Of a stretch of 64,000 nt of DNA, positions 46,723-59,819 are shown one piece after another; within the stretch, counting starts at the first letter, position 1, and each line of letters starts with the position of its first letter. The translations under genes were made by a program, and so were the position numbers. The stretch comes from Psilocybe azurescens (lineage: Eukaryota; Basidiomycota; Agaricomycetes; Agaricales; Agrocybaceae), in the NCBI GenBank assembly GCA_023853785.1, contig JAJIRX010000622.1, positions 310,001-374,000 of the forward strand. Direction: 5' to 3'. The notes under the pieces are model-generated. The model was not told where the DNA came from, ran no database searches, and saw only the letters and a program-made list of their open reading frames with translations.

Positions 46723-48217
46723 GGTTGTTCTCTTCGAATTGTGATTTAGAAGATGCGCAGGACATTCGATCTCACAAGCGCTGTCATAAATTCCTGCAGA
46801 TTTTGTCCTGAATATGTTCTGTTCATTCGAGCCCGTGACACCAGATCACGTATATATATGACCTTATCTCAAAATTTCCATCTCATACACAAACACAGAG
46901 AATATTTGTGGTGAATGTGTTTGTGGCCCATTCAGTTATCAGTTCTAACAGACCTTAAATTTGCCAAAGGATTGCTCTAGTCTCGTAACCGAGCTGAACC
47001 ATACCGTTTGAAAGTCTTCAAGCCTGTACTTAGTTACGAAAAGGTCAGCCTGGCCACCAAACTCAGTGCGTCACTTGGATCATGAATATATGCGGTCTTC
47101 TCTGACACCGACACCAACGCCGACCCTCGCCCTCACCATGAATGAGCACGAAAGGAACTCGTTTTACACTGCCCACACAACATTCAAAATCACTGCCCTG
47201 CGCCGTCCTGCTTAAGAGGGCTGGGTCTCTGATTGTGCCCGTACCACCGTTATATTGAGTATCGAGTAACGAGTAACGAGCGTACGCTATTATATTACGT
47301 GTGATCACTGCGTATTTTGTACATGGAGCGTCCCGTTCCGGTGCGAACGCTAGGCTGTATGTCGGACCTGCGTTTGCGATTTGTGGTTTGCGACTGCTGA
47401 CTGGGAAGGCTGGGATTAGATTGTAACTCCTAAATGCCTTATTCTGCGCTACAACCCTGCCTGCCCGCCTCACTGTCACTCGTGATTCAAAACGCACTAC
47501 TGTCAGTTCATATTCCAGTCTCCCCCGCGATAACACTGACGAGATACATATGACATATTGACACCTTGCATGAGCGCATACCCTCACTATGCTCCTTATA
47601 CCCACATCAGAGTGACCTAGGCTAACCATGCCAAAACTACCCACCCATCTCATTCCGATGCGAATACATTGGGTTGTCTGTCGGATTTGGAGAAGCTGGC
47701 CGCATACTAGTATCTCTTTCTCTCTCCCTCTCTCTTTGTCCACGGTGCCCCTCTTTCTCAGCGTTCTCGGTGTCTTCATCCTCATCATCTTCTCTCAGTC
47801 AGACCCATATGCATAGCCAGGATCAGCCTGACTACCCAAGTCAGCTTTGACATCGCGGTAACTTTGAAACTTGAAGAATGCCCATTTTCAATCTAACGTT
47901 ATCTTTGCTCTAGACGCTTCGTCTTGCTCTTCCACACTATCCCCACATAGACTAGCATATGCATAAATCAAAAACGCTTCGTTCTCCACAAAAATCGATT
48001 CAAAGCGAATTACAAAAATAGCACGCCAAGCACAAACTATTGCACGGACTTCGGAGGTGAAACTCAAAGAACGGCATGGAGTGCTAGTATAAATTCGTCG
48101 TTGCAACTTTCCCCAATTTGTGTTTCTTTCTTTCTGACATCGTCTGCTAATCTTTTGTAGATTCAAGTCGTCGGATCTCACGCTCGTTTTCAGTCATTCT
48201 TTTATAAAAGCTTTAAC
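46723..48217. other. long intergenic region
   Basis: This stretch contains a TC-rich run (about 47716-47745), short tandem CGAGTAACGAGTAACGAG (about 47262-47280), and a 241-aa minus frame (47788-47063) without recognisable features. A TATA-like TTTTATAAAAG lies at about 48200-48210, just before the lectin gene start. Confidence 0.35.
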
Positions 48218-50079
48218 ATGCACACCCCCGCAATTCGCGCTCTAGCAGCACTCGCTGTTCTGGCCGTATCAGCTAACGCGCAAGTACCTACGTACGTGGC
48301 ACCAATGTACATGCATCTGAATGGACGGAATTTGACACACTCTCCAGCTTCAAAGGAGAACTTCTCATTGAACCGGCTTTGACTAGCGGTATGTTCCCTC
48401 TCCACTGCCTTTCTAAGTGAGATCACTCATTAAACTAAAATTCAACACAGCCAAGTGCTTGACAGCCGCGTCAAACACAGATGGTGCTTCTGTCACTATC
48501 CAATCTTGCAATGGGTCCGCCTCGCAAAAGTGGACGTTCTCAGGAGGTAGCGTCAAAGTTTTCGGCAACAAATGCTTGGACGTCACGGGTGGGACGACAA
48601 CGGATGGAACGAAGATGCAAATATGGACTTGCACCTCTAACAATGCGAATCAACAATTCGCCTACACTACGGTACTTTATTCGGGATTACATTTTTCTCT
48701 GTCGCTGATTTACCTGTCGTACTATTCCCAAGTACAACAACCGTTTGGCGTGGGCTAACAAGGGCAAATGTGTCGACCTTTCTGGAGGCAATACAGGGGA
48801 TGGCACTCGTGTACGCCACGCTTTTAATACATTACTGAGGATGCGCTAACATCTGATATGTTATATATAGATCCAAATATGGTCTTGCTCGGATGGAAAC
48901 ATCAACCAAGACTGGAAAGTCGGTTATTCCGCCTCGAACTTGCCCACCACTTCGCAGGACGATCAATTTGGTACCAACAATTGTGGTACAGGCTCAAGCC
49001 AGTCCTCTAACTGCCAAACAGCTTGGCTCAAGTGCGTCTTCATTCATCCTACACGCACGAACCAGAACTCGATCTCACTAACTCCGCAAATTAGCTCCGC
49101 CAGCGACTTCTGTCTTTGGGCTCCACGTATGTCTCCTTGGATCCTCGGATCTGTAGTTAATAAAAACTGATCATCGCCTCTATCTCCAGCTTCCGTTGGA
49201 ACTATTGGCGACACCGAGCGTAATGAGGTGGCCTGGTGCACCAAATCTGGTCGCGGCACGCGAAACCATTCCGAACGACACTTTGAAAGGCGTTCATTTT
49301 GTGCAGACTCCTGAGTATGTTCAAATTACTGGCGTTGGCGATTTCACCAAGATGAATATTCCTCGTGGTGACTCTGGTGGTGAATTAGATAACAGAGGTG
49401 CTGATGGTGCGTGGATTGTACAAATCAACCCACATCTTCCGAAACACAATCACTAACGCCTCCTGGATGTTTTGGGGTTTCATAGGTAAAGGCAACCCTG
49501 GTACGCTTTTGCCGTTCATCTTTGCCCTTCCGAGTTGAACACTTTATTTGCAGTCGGTGGTCTCGTGTACGGCGACACTTTTGGATCTGGCCTCCAATAC
49601 CATGAGTGGACGAGCTTTATTTCCGATACCGAGTTCTGTTTCCGCGCCTGCGTCGGTCCCCGTGCTACTAGCCTGTGCAATCATATCTACGATGTCATGG
49701 GCTGCGATTGGGTACGTATTATCACTTTATTCATCCCCATACATTTAGTAAGATGACAATGTAACAGAATATGCCCGCAAACTATTCTCCCGATGTCTAC
49801 GAGGACTGCAGTGGAGACACAGAGTAAGCCTCAGCACTTACATGTATTCAGACCTTTTCTGACGTATGTCATTTCTCAAGCCTTCCTATGGGCGTTTATG
49901 GTACAAGCACATGGCATCAAGGTGTCAATCCCACTCCGCCTGCTCATCCAGTTGCTTCGTCCTCGAACTGCAAAGCTCTTCCAACTGTGTCTGTATCGCC
50001 ATTGATGAAACGCGACAATATGTTGGTCAAGCGCTACGTTCCTCCTTTCCCAGGTGCCACTCCTGCTCCTTCCCTTTGA
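48218..50079 (+). CDS. secreted ricin-B-type (beta-trefoil) lectin-domain protein with conserved fungal C-terminal domain
   Basis: Exons start 48218-48291, 48348-48388, 48451-48671, 48733-48810, 48871-49031, 49095-49126 and 49190-49406. A very short exon (GKGNP) and three further exons follow to the stop at 50079. The signal peptide is MHTPAIRALAALAVLAVSAN. The first ~140 residues have QxW-type repeats of a ricin-B/CBM13 trefoil (SQKWTF, KMQIWTC, RIQIWSC). The C-terminal half carries conserved Cys-rich blocks (PRGDSGGELDNRGADGKGNP, EFCFRACVGPRA, CNHIYDVMGCDWNMPANYSP, FPGATPAPSL). Such trefoils bind galactose- or GalNAc-type glycans. The C-terminal part looks like a conserved secreted fungal domain whose function I cannot name. 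One extra base near 49252 shifts frame inside exon 7 (KSGR to ARETIPNDTL). Confidence 0.85.
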
Positions 50080-50879
50080 TCTACTTGAGCGTGTCTTTGA
50101 AATGTTATTCCGGACTTCTCTCCTATCTTATCTGATGTTAATTTGCACTTAAAGTAATACACACCATAAATAAATCGGCTTTCGAAAATATATACCACGT
50201 GGACAGGGCTCTGGGGATCTGCATATCACGCTATGCCATGCACTGCAATGCGCCACAGTGGATCGTCGATCAAGCATGCACGACGTGATGTTAACTTCGG
50301 TTTCGCTCATGTGGAGGAACATGTGTACATATAAGGATCCTGTATCGGAAGGTAGGGTTTGAATCAAATGTGGGTATCGATTGATTCTGGATACTGCTGC
50401 TTTGTGATCAGGCTCATACCCTTGTGATCCACAGTGAGCATGTACTGTGTGGGCCTTGTGAGCTTTGATTCAAGCTTATAACATATATATGGCAGGGACA
50501 CGTGAATATGCTTGCTTGGATGCGATGCCAGTCCGGTCTACTCAGAACGCCATCATATTGCTTGAGTAAGGTATCCGGGGATTCTGCATCCTTGTACACA
50601 CATCTGACCCAGCTCTATCAAAGTTTATCCAGGTCTATCCAAGCCATGTCCAAGTAACTTATTCCCATTATGAGTTGCAGATCGTAGCATGGTAAATCTC
50701 AGCAGATCTCAGACGTCACATTCGAGGCCCAGGAACTTGGGACCCTCCTCAGATACGCCACTTTCAGTTTCCGGGATTTCGGCTGGGCCCTAGACATAAT
50801 GTTCAGGAAAATGGACGTCAATTATTTATACACTCGAGTACTTTACTTTGATACGCGGCGTACCTACGATGTCTGATTT
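50080..50879. other. intergenic, converging 3' ends
   Basis: This lies between the lectin gene (+) and the TMEM53-like gene (-). No gene is visible. Confidence 0.4.
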
Positions 50880-52064
50880 CTAAGAGTGATCAACGATCCG
50901 TGATCGTGCACCAGAGGCGTCGTCCCATAATTTTTGGATTGCAGTCCAATATCTCTGTGGGTACACCTTCGCGTGTGCGACATGGGGCGAATCCTCAAAT
51001 TTCTCCATCCTGACTGGCAAACCTGCTTGTTCAGCCTGGTTCGCATGTGCTTCTATTTCGCGATACGGAATCAGCTTGTCCTCGACCGAGTAGAGGTAGA
51101 GTCGCGGGGTGGTTCTGTCGAACCACGGCAGGAGATGTCTATCGTTGAGCCGAGCTTTCATCTTATCGAGGATCGTTTGTGGAGAGGATCGCATGATTTT
51201 GCGCTGCAGCGACACGTAGAAATAGAGGAGCCTTATGAGGATTTTGATGATACCCTTTAAAAATGGGTTGCGAACGACACTTGAAAACGCTCGGATGGTG
51301 CCTTCTGCTCCACCGTCTCCTGGACATGAGTCGAGTACAAGTGCTGTGACTGGCAATTGCTGGGATGGGGGAATAGCACGCGATGCTATGATCTCACCGA
51401 GCGTTGTAAGTTGCGAAGCGCCGCCTTGATGTCTGTATCAGCAGAATGTACGTGCGTACTTGTAACCAAAAGATGCCCTACCGTTGGAGAATGCGTGGAC
51501 AAGTATACTTGGTGAAGGCTGCATGGAAAGCGCACTCTTCGTCGTTTTCGACAGAGGTATAAGGCATCCCAAGCTTTCCAAGGCTTCTACTGCTGGCTCA
51601 AGATACGCTGTCTATATATAAAGCTATAAGTTTGGTTTGGTCGAGGCTCACTTACTGACTAAAATCGTTCATACCCACCTTTGTAGCTTGGGAGCTCCAG
51701 AAAAATGAAGCCTCCGATCTCACCAAAATTTGAGTGGCTCCAGGGTAAAGCTCACTGTACGTGTTGGAGTATTTCGTGAGATGCGACAGTCGCGCACCCA
51801 CTAGAGTATCAGCCTCATGAATCAGCATCCCTCGATGAATGTTGCATCGTTGAAAATTATAAGAACCTACTCCATGAGAATAATAATATAATTCTGAGCA
51901 GACTTCCATTAACACGAGAAATAAGAAATAGTAACCACTCACGTCGGTTCACCTACAGACACCTTTGAGTCTGATAGTGGTGTCGACAGTCGTGCTGCAT
52001 TGTTGACAGGTTTGAACAAGTATACACCTTTTCCCCGGGTAAGAAGCTTGTTTCCAGTAGCCAT
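50880..52064 (-). CDS. TMEM53/DUF829 family alpha/beta-hydrolase-like protein
   Basis: The start at 52064 gives MATGNKLLTRGKGVYLFKPV. Later exons contain GARLSHLTKYSNTYSELYPG, ILVRSEASFFWSSQATK, TAYLEPAVEALESLGCLIPL, LVHAFSNGG with SQLTTLGEII, LPVTALVLDSCPGD, YLYSVEDKLIPYREIEAHAN and SPHVAHAKVYPQRYW. This is the full block order of the DUF829 family. The HAFSNGG motif is the nucleophile-elbow position, with Ser as the putative nucleophile, and DSPHVAH places the His. Animal TMEM53 is a nuclear-envelope protein; the fungal role is not established. The exon holding the family's GWM motif before GARL is very short and I could not fix its borders. The gene is divergent from PPE1 with about 520 bp between start codons. 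Confidence 0.85.
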
Positions 52065-52584
52065 CACGGTTTTTTATGCTCTATGATAAACAAGAGATAG
52101 TTACAACCAAAATTAAAGCTTCAAAAAGATAGTGCGGTTTTACAGAAAGTGGTTTAGAAGCAGGTCCCCACGCGTCTATTAGTTGCCCCAACCCTAACTT
52201 ACCCGTCATTGCCGTGTCCTCCTGAGTCCGGGTAATCAAGATACCGAACTTCCAAAGGGGAAATCAATGGAGCAAAGGAAAATTCCTTTTGATTTCTTAG
52301 GTCGAGAAGATTTGAGTCGAAGTCAGAATACTAGATCCAAAAACTCTTCATAAAGACTGCATCGGATATAACTTCATCTAAGTGCCTCAAAGTGCCTTCT
52401 GAATGCTACATAGTAATTGCTTCAAAAATTCTTCGCGCCGGCACGTCCGAGTCACGTGCAGAATTGCTTATAATCAACGACAAACAAGGATATTTGTTGC
52501 TGTTCTGATTCAGGGGCCGCCTCCCAAAGTTACAACAAACGGCCATCATCTGCGACTAATTTTCTTAGAGAAGTTGCGCACTAA
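52065..52584. promoter_or_regulatory. shared divergent promoter region (TMEM53-like / PPE1)
   Basis: Two start codons face away from each other across this 520-bp stretch, so it should hold both promoters. I see no strong TATA box. A frame at 52403-52612 is unsupported. Confidence 0.4.
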
Positions 52585-54116
52585 ATGTCTAATCTATATC
52601 GCTCTGCAATAAGCGCTCGTGGAGCTAAACTTCCACAACTTCCACCAATTCAGAATTCCCCAAAAGAAGCGCATGAAGCAGTGGGAGAGGATGAGGATGA
52701 GGAGAATGAATCTATAAGTGATCTACCGGGTAGTGGTCTAGGTCCTCCCGCTATGCAAGTGAAATCATATACATATCCAGGTTTTCGACATTCATTCGAG
52801 ATCTGAAAGGCCCGCCAACAAATTACGCGCTAGAGTGAAGCGCGCACCAAACCCTGATTTTGCTCCCATATCGGCCTCTGGATTCTTCCAGGAGGCATTG
52901 CAGGTCGATATACCTGACCGAAAGTTGGACTGTCGCTTGTATTATACCCCTCCGAAATTTAAAGACGGGACAGTCATGGTGTGCCATCACGGCGCCGGAT
53001 ATTCTGGATTGAGCTTTGCTTGTTTCGCGAAAGAGGTCACTGAAATGACCAAAGGGGAGTGCGGCATACTTGCACTCGATGCTAGACGACATGGTACTTG
53101 AATGTGGATGATCTGCATCTTCACACGTGTCTGATGAACTGTTGTAGGAAAGACGACTTCGACTGAGAAAGACAACGACGATCTCTCAATCGATGTTCTG
53201 ATAGCCGATTTCTGTGCAATCTTGCAAACCGTGTTCAAATCCCCAGAGTCAGCTCCAACTCTACTAGTATGTAAATATATCTTTTCGCATTCTTGCATGA
53301 CTTTCTAAAGATAACTAGCTTGTTGGTCATAGTATGGGCGGTTCTGTGGTTGTTGGAGGTTGCCCTAAACTCTTAGAAACAAAATATAAAATAGCCGGAG
53401 TTGCAGTTTTGGATGTCGTTGAAGGTACGGCATTTTAAAAACTTGACCTTTTATGTGACTAATCTTGGAATCCCGTAGGGTCCGCGGTCGATGCTCTTCC
53501 ACATATGAATAGCTTGCTCAATGCTCGGCCAGATGGATTTGATGGCATGGAAGAGGCGATCGAATGGCAGTATGTACCAAATTATACTCCATCCAGGTTC
53601 GACTCCTAAACCTTGTTTCAGTATCTCGACAAACACCATTCTTAATACCCTGTCGGCTCGAGTTTCCATTCCCTCCATTATCCAGTACAAAGAAGGAGCA
53701 TCTCCGCCTTACCAGTGGCGCACGCCTTTGCGATCAACAGCGCCGTACTGGCTGAGTAAATTATCTGTTCATGTCTTGCTTTTTGAACCCCTAATTCGTT
53801 TCTAGGCTGGTTCAAAGGGTTGTCGAGTAATTTCCTATCTACTCGTACAGCTCGATTGCTTGTTTTAGCAGGCACAGATCGTCTCGATAGAGAACTGATG
53901 ATCGGTCAGATGCAAGGCAAATTTCAACAGGTTGTAGTTCCTGGAGTAGGCCATATGCTCCATGAGGTACTCGGCATTTCTTTGCAAATTCAATGCACTC
54001 TTGTTCACTTAATTTGCTCTTAGGACAACCCGACTCGGATTGCGGAGATATTGGTTGAGTTTTGGAAAAGAAACGAACGAATGTTGGTCGGAATAAAGAA
54101 AGTAGGAGAGCTCTAA
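52585..54116 (+). CDS. PPE1: protein phosphatase methylesterase 1 (PME-1/Ppe1)
   Basis: This alpha/beta hydrolase removes the C-terminal methyl ester of the PP2A catalytic subunit. From [20 protein letters not shown] the N-terminus is acidic and low-complexity. The core then reads [49 protein letters not shown], the nucleophile motif [49 protein letters not shown] and SVTVP-like [11 protein letters not shown]. It continues with [29 protein letters not shown] and the catalytic-His block [13 protein letters not shown]. Introns lie at about 53093-53148, 53270-53318, 53425-53479, 53572-53629, 53760-53805 and 53965-54023. Near 52755-52805 the N-terminal frame does not splice cleanly into [14 protein letters not shown]; this may be a further single-base break or a missed intron. 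Confidence 0.9.
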
Positions 54117-54300
54117 GTAGGACGAGTTATGGCATTAAATATACATATTGTCTACACGCTTCGGAGCTTTGGTATGCATACTGTCCGCTTGGGTTGTGAG
54201 TTTGCGCCCCTATGGTTGGGCAGAGACTCCTGTCTGAACTGTTCTTGCGAGTTCGGAAGAGATCGGCCATATTCGTGGATGTTTAAAACTATGCGGCAGG

Positions 54301-55813
54301 CTAGAATTGCATGTAGAACTCGCGACAGTCTATAATCTGCTTCAGATTTCGAACGCGTTTGGCAGAGGTACGACTTACAAAGAGAAGAGAAGAATGAGAG
54401 CCGTCTGCAAGAGGTTCAATGGAACAAAGGCCAGAAAATAGTGGGAGAGGCGAACTCACGGGAAAGGTCAATGTAACGACAATGTTTATCACGGATAACG
54501 CTGGGCGGAGAAGGGTCGATTCTTTGGTCCACACACAATGCGATGAAATATTGAAGACTCACCAAATAAATACAAATAATAAAGAACACCTGCAAGAAAG
54601 TGGTTGAGTATATCAGCTAACTTGTTATAACCCTTGCGTACCGTCTCTGTAGACTATCGTCATAAGCCTTGAGGTACCGCCAGTGCGAACTATTTCAGAA
54701 GAGGGTTTATTATACGCTAACTGTTGCCGAAATTTTTGAAATCGACTGACAGGCTTTGAAAGCTGGTATGGCCATCAATGCGAACATCACTTGAACGACC
54801 ACAATCAGCCAGTAGTTGCTTGTGAGGAGTCGGATTGAGAGACACGATCGAGCTACGCACCTCCATCGTAAAAAAGGAGAAGCACCCAGGATATAAATAT
54901 AATTGGGCTGGTATATGTTGCGTAGCAGCCAATATATGGTGTGAGAGGGTTGGGCTCAACTTGAGATCGTACGCATGTCAAATCTTCTTCTTCAAGTCGA
55001 TAAGCAGCAAAGCGGCTCACATTCCAAACTCTGCAGAAATATTCCTGTCGATGCGAACCCTGCTGCCCAAACAACGACATAGAATATCGGGAGTGCAAAC
55101 ATTAGGAAGCGGTTTTTCTGCCAGACGGCCCAAGTCCGGATGGTCATTATAACTATAGTGAAATTTTGAGAAGTGATGCTCGAGGGAAGAAAATGAAGGC
55201 GCTACACACTTTCGCCGACACCCAAGCCAAAAACAAATAGCCCTATCCGTCTTTCAGAAACTCTCTAACCGCCTGAATTTTGCAGGCATTGGACTCACAG
55301 ACATTAAGCTTGAAGGAAAGTGCGCATTCCTTATACCATTCTCCGGGAATGGATAACTCTTAAAACACTCGTCGTCAGTGGGTAGCCTCAGTCAGAATTG
55401 TTGATGTCACTTACGATAAATAACAATCACTGCCTCGACAAATGCCGAATATCTCGTCAAAACATACATGAATTTCGTGATGTTCCATTTTTTCTTCCAA
55501 ATCGTTTCTATTTCTTTGTCCAGACAGTCAAAGAAATCGAAGAACTGGCATGTAAGTGAATCAGAACACAGTTTAGAAACAGAATTCAAAGCCTACGACT
55601 CACGAGGATGGCTATGCAACCCGCTGCCCGCGGAGACGATGCCGGTTAGAAGACTAAGTACTGCAGTTCCAAACATGACTCAAATACCATTTACATACTG
55701 TATAAACATGATTAAATGCAATTGATTTGAGTAGAGGAACGACAAAGACCTACAGAGACGATCCTCGTTGAAGTAATCGTGTAGGCGAGGTCCTTGGCAT
55801 CGAAGAACTCCAT
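54301..55813 (-). CDS. DUF6533-type multi-pass membrane protein, copy A
   Basis: The start at 55813 gives MEFFDAKDLAYTITSTRIVS. After introns comes FFDFFDCLDKEIETIWKKKW with ITKFMYVLTRYSAF, the hallmark EI..IW..KW..K..Y...RY block of agaricomycete DUF6533 proteins. Later parts include RTWAVWQKNRFLMFALPIFY, YIGCYATYTSPIIFISWVLL with LFYDG, and a C-terminal LKQIIDCREFYMQF. The pattern suggests about seven membrane segments. The family is large in mushrooms and its function is unknown. Exon borders in the middle (55390-54900) are approximate, and I did not verify that the whole frame is intact. Confidence 0.65.
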
Positions 55814-58281
55814 AATTGCAGAAAGAAGAGGGGAACTGGTGAGTGCTTAATCTCTAAATGCTCTCTATATATCACACCCACGTGTAACTATTGCTCGCTT
55901 GACCTCATGGACGCGGCTCAGCGCTAACCAGACTCAGATCAGTCTGTCCGGGACTTGGGAATGATAGCAAGATCTTTTAAATAGGTTTTCATACGGGCTC
56001 TCAGGATATTCCCGGCCTTTGTTTAGATTATCCGAGGCCCTGTCAGGGGTCATGCGCATGGGATACATGACCTGCGTACCACCATTGGAAACAGAAATTT
56101 CGGTGCTTATAACATGTGATTTTATCGATACGGAGGCCCTGACTGGGCCCCGACCAACCTAATCCTGACATAGTGTATGAATGAGATTTGACCACAACTA
56201 AAATTCCTAGGCTTATATAATGGTTACTTGACAAAGCTTCATAGTAGAGGACAGAGAGGCCACGGTTAAAGTCGTGGTAACAATATAGCTTCAACGGGAC
56301 TAAAGGTTTGTGACATGCTGAAATCAAGGTTTTTGCGACTCAAAAACATCGAACATCGAGAAATGAGTACATAGCTGCTGACTTGGATGTAGCTCATACA
56401 AATGACCTTAGCTGATTTTGAAGAAGCATGTTGATGGATGAGCGCCAATCACATCTTCGGTCACATAATCGAAAATGCCTCTAAGCGCTCATGGGAACAT
56501 GATGGCCGATGTCTGATCTGGGCACTTGATATGATTAGTTGTCTCTCAGTCTCCATTTTGTCGAGTCGTTCGGCTGGTTATTGTACAATTATATAGGGGG
56601 GAGGTTGTGTCGGGAGACGAAATGAATCACTCTCTGAGACGAACAAGTAGTATTTATGAGATGCCTGGGCCACTCTAACACTCATTCCGCTTCTCCCCAA
56701 GCTTGCTCCTCAGTGCCTTATCCTCAATTGACATCCTTGAGAAAGCCCATATAAAGGCAGTGATCATGAAATACGACAAATTCTGCTAGCGCAATTCTTC
56801 TTTCTACTGAGTCCAGAAACCCAGACTCGCTGGCCCACAACCTCTTCAAGTTGCGCCGCACCGCGGGGCCAATCCAAGCCGGGAACAATTGACCGATGTG
56901 TCCAGTCACTGCAGCTTTCTCAGACAGTACTGTGCTCTGTTAGAGTGGCTCTTGATTTACAGCTTCAATGTTTGTCTAGACTAGCCTAGACACATTACTC
57001 CGTACTTCACTTTCAAGAAATTCTTAGGCAATCGCTCAGAAACCGCGACCGATTATAAAAGATGATCACGCGCGTTACTCCCAGTTGGGACCATGAGCGT
57101 ATGTCCTGAACGTACTTGTTCATCTTCGACCTTGTTCGGACAGCATCGTCAAAACTTGTCCAAATCTGCTCAATGCTCCCTTCAATTCCAATGTCATCCT
57201 ATCATATTTCTCCCCAGAGCTGGACTATACCAGAAGCTATTCCACATTCTTCTATCTTCACTGCATCAATATTATACCCCACCCTGGTTGTACGCTGGCG
57301 CGCTGGCCAGGCTCTTGCGTACTAGTGCTCTTGGACTCTCTTTGAATCCCTTCACATGCTTTTATCCCCTTCCCAATGCTTTGATATCTCTATCGTCTGG
57401 ATCAATTAGTTTTGATCTCTTTGTTGTGCCTCAACATCTATATCCCGTATCAATCAGCTTACTTTGGCATCTCTGTACCCTGTATCAACTAGTTGCAATT
57501 GTATTCTTAAGTAACAGTATAATACATTGATTGTATTTCTCCCTAATACTAACCGGATCCGATGTCAGCAGCTGTGTGCTACTAGTAGACGTCGACTGAG
57601 GCCAAGTCTCAGGAATCAGGCCTTACAGCTTCGATTTGGATGGCCGTGCAGAGTGTTGAAAGAAAAAACCACCAACTTGACGACCTGCGTCTTGCCAGTA
57701 TCCTTCGTGATTGAGGCCTGAGCAATAGGCACCAATACGTGCGTAAATAGCTGGTATTGACATATGTATCGAAGATGTAGGACGTGTGAATCGTTATTAG
57801 AGGTCAGAATCAGATTGTCATCCTAGTCTTGGTCCCTTTTGGCCTTGTCTTTCCTAGATGAAGAAATGCCGAGATCCCAGGTCAACTTCGCTTTGGCCTA
57901 CAGTATATGTTTATGACGTTGGCTTGCCTGTCAATATAGCACGCTCATGATGTTGTTTCCTCACTCGCCTATGTAAGTACTGGTCAGGCCAATATCAGTT
58001 CAAGTTAGTGCAGAAATAGTCGTGAGTAGTCCAAGTCGGTGCATGCCATTGCCAGTGCACGTAGTCTTGGTGGTCAGCGCACATGTCGGGGCAAATGATG
58101 TGAATCAGAGCACCTCTGGATCATTAAGAAGGAAGTAAGCTAGTGTATGAGTTTCCGATGGTCGAGGAAGCTATGGTCTATGGACCCTAGACACCTTCAT
58201 AGGCAGTGTCCTCTTTGACGACTGCTATATATCCTTTTCTAAAATTACAGAAAACATTTGAACATGAATAAACATACAATA
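55814..58281. other. long gene-poor region
   Basis: I found no supported gene. A 145-aa plus frame (57093-57530) has no recognisable features. Short minus frames near 56043-56450 and 56724-56909 are also unsupported. Sequence is moderately AT-rich without obvious repeats. Confidence 0.35.
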
Positions 58282-59600
58282 TCAACGCCCATCTTGCGAC
58301 GTAGTTTCACCAGATATCTCTCTCCGACGACGAGCACTGGCATTCTGACTGTTATGCTCTTGGGACATCAGAACTCTGTTCCCAAATTCATGAATATCCA
58401 ACGCCACACGACAGACCAGGATGGCATGAAGTATGCCCAATAATCTATGAGCTCTGAGACGGTGGTCAAGCACGCTGAACTCACAATGACAAGACGAGTA
58501 CGAGTGATGCCTGCTCTAATTGTAAATGAGATAAGAAACCGTGCTGGAACTGACGCACAGGGAATGTGAAAGTCACAATGGTGTTCATAAGTGACAGCGC
58601 TAAGTACGATTGAAGCTATGAGTGGGATGAATCTGTGAAGATGATCAGTGCCAATGTCTTACCAAAAGGTAACGGTAATATGTAACCCCTGATGGAGCAT
58701 TAATAACGTCAAGGTTTGAATGTGCACGACCCATCATCTCTGTATACAGTGACCATAAGACTGGAGCTGCCGCCTGCCCGGGCTGTGAAGCCTTATTTAG
58801 TCGGTGCTCTGCTCGACCAACATCTCCGATAACTGACATACTCTGAATGCCAGGATAGCGATCAGGACGAACATCACTATATCTCATGAAAATTAGAATA
58901 GGTCGCTCTAGAAATTTGAGAGTAAATAGATCACTCTCACCAGTGTCATATAGGAGGAGTAACCAAGAAACAAATACCAGCCAGCATACGGCGTTATCCG
59001 ATGAGGTTCGACTGTTGGATGGTTTCCTGTTAGCCATAACGGATCGTCAAGTGAGAAAAAGCCTCGGTACATTTTAAAAATTGCAGTGGATGTGAATACT
59101 CCCGCTCATACGGCAAGGCAGAATATCGAAAGTATGAACATGAGACCTCTATTTTGCCCCATACTTCCCAGACCTAAAGGGTCATATTTTGAGAAAGGGA
59201 GACTTAAAGGCAGAATTAACTTACTTTCACCGAAGCCCAATCCGAGAAGCAATAGCTATAGAGCTATGTAAGAAAATGGAACCAGGTCAGCAGCTTTTGT
59301 CTCGGATCAACCTCCCATATACCTGCGTAGAGTTTAAACGCCATCAAACAACTGCTATACCACTCTCCCGTAATTGATAGCTCTGATAATTCATGACGGA
59401 AGGGTAAGCAACTGCAGAGGTGGGAAAAGGCACGAAAATTGTGACTCACGACAGATCAGGGCGCCTGCTTCTGCGAAAGTAGAATACCAAGTCATAAGAT
59501 ATAATATTTTGGTCCGAGTCTATCTCCCCATCATACTGCGTTAATTTCTCTGCCCATAGTCAGGAATACCTGTGATTTCAAGCGATCTCAGCGCACGAGC
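58282..59600 (-). pseudogene. DUF6533-type membrane protein, decayed copy B
   Basis: It has the same orientation and block order as copy A. In the region 59565-59440 the frame reads REINAV, stop, WGDRLGPKYYIL, stop, LGILLSQKQAP, stop. Aligned to copy A's EIETIWKKKW block, the first TGA falls at the position of the conserved Trp. The part NAVCWLVFVSWLLLLYDTG (about 59000-58940) matches copy A's SPIIFISWVLLLFYDG, and ILHAILVCRVALDI near 58440-58400 is the usual C-terminal helix of the family. Several in-frame TGA codons indicate a pseudogene. Confidence 0.55.
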
Positions 59601-59819
59601 GAGCCATAAGAGAGACCAGTAACTTACCAGCAGGGCTATACAGCGGCCAACTGTTTACAACGACATGAATAAGCCACCGTGGTTTTGGGTCACTGGAGGA
59701 TTTTATGCACCTGTAATGAGCTAGAGACTCAGATGCACATATCTACAACCTTCTACAACCCTCGAGCCAGACAGCAAAAAAAAGAAAACAAGAAACTTAC
59801 TTAGACAACCCTCGTAGAC

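Noticed and set aside
47063..47788. 241-aa minus-strand frame
   Set aside because: No signal, domain or plausible composition; Arg- and Cys-scattered; no splice partner. It might be real, but nothing supports it.
57093..57530. 145-aa plus-strand frame with hydrophobic stretches
   Set aside because: Pyrimidine-rich DNA gives Leu/Ser/Phe runs; no start context, domain or neighbour supports a gene.
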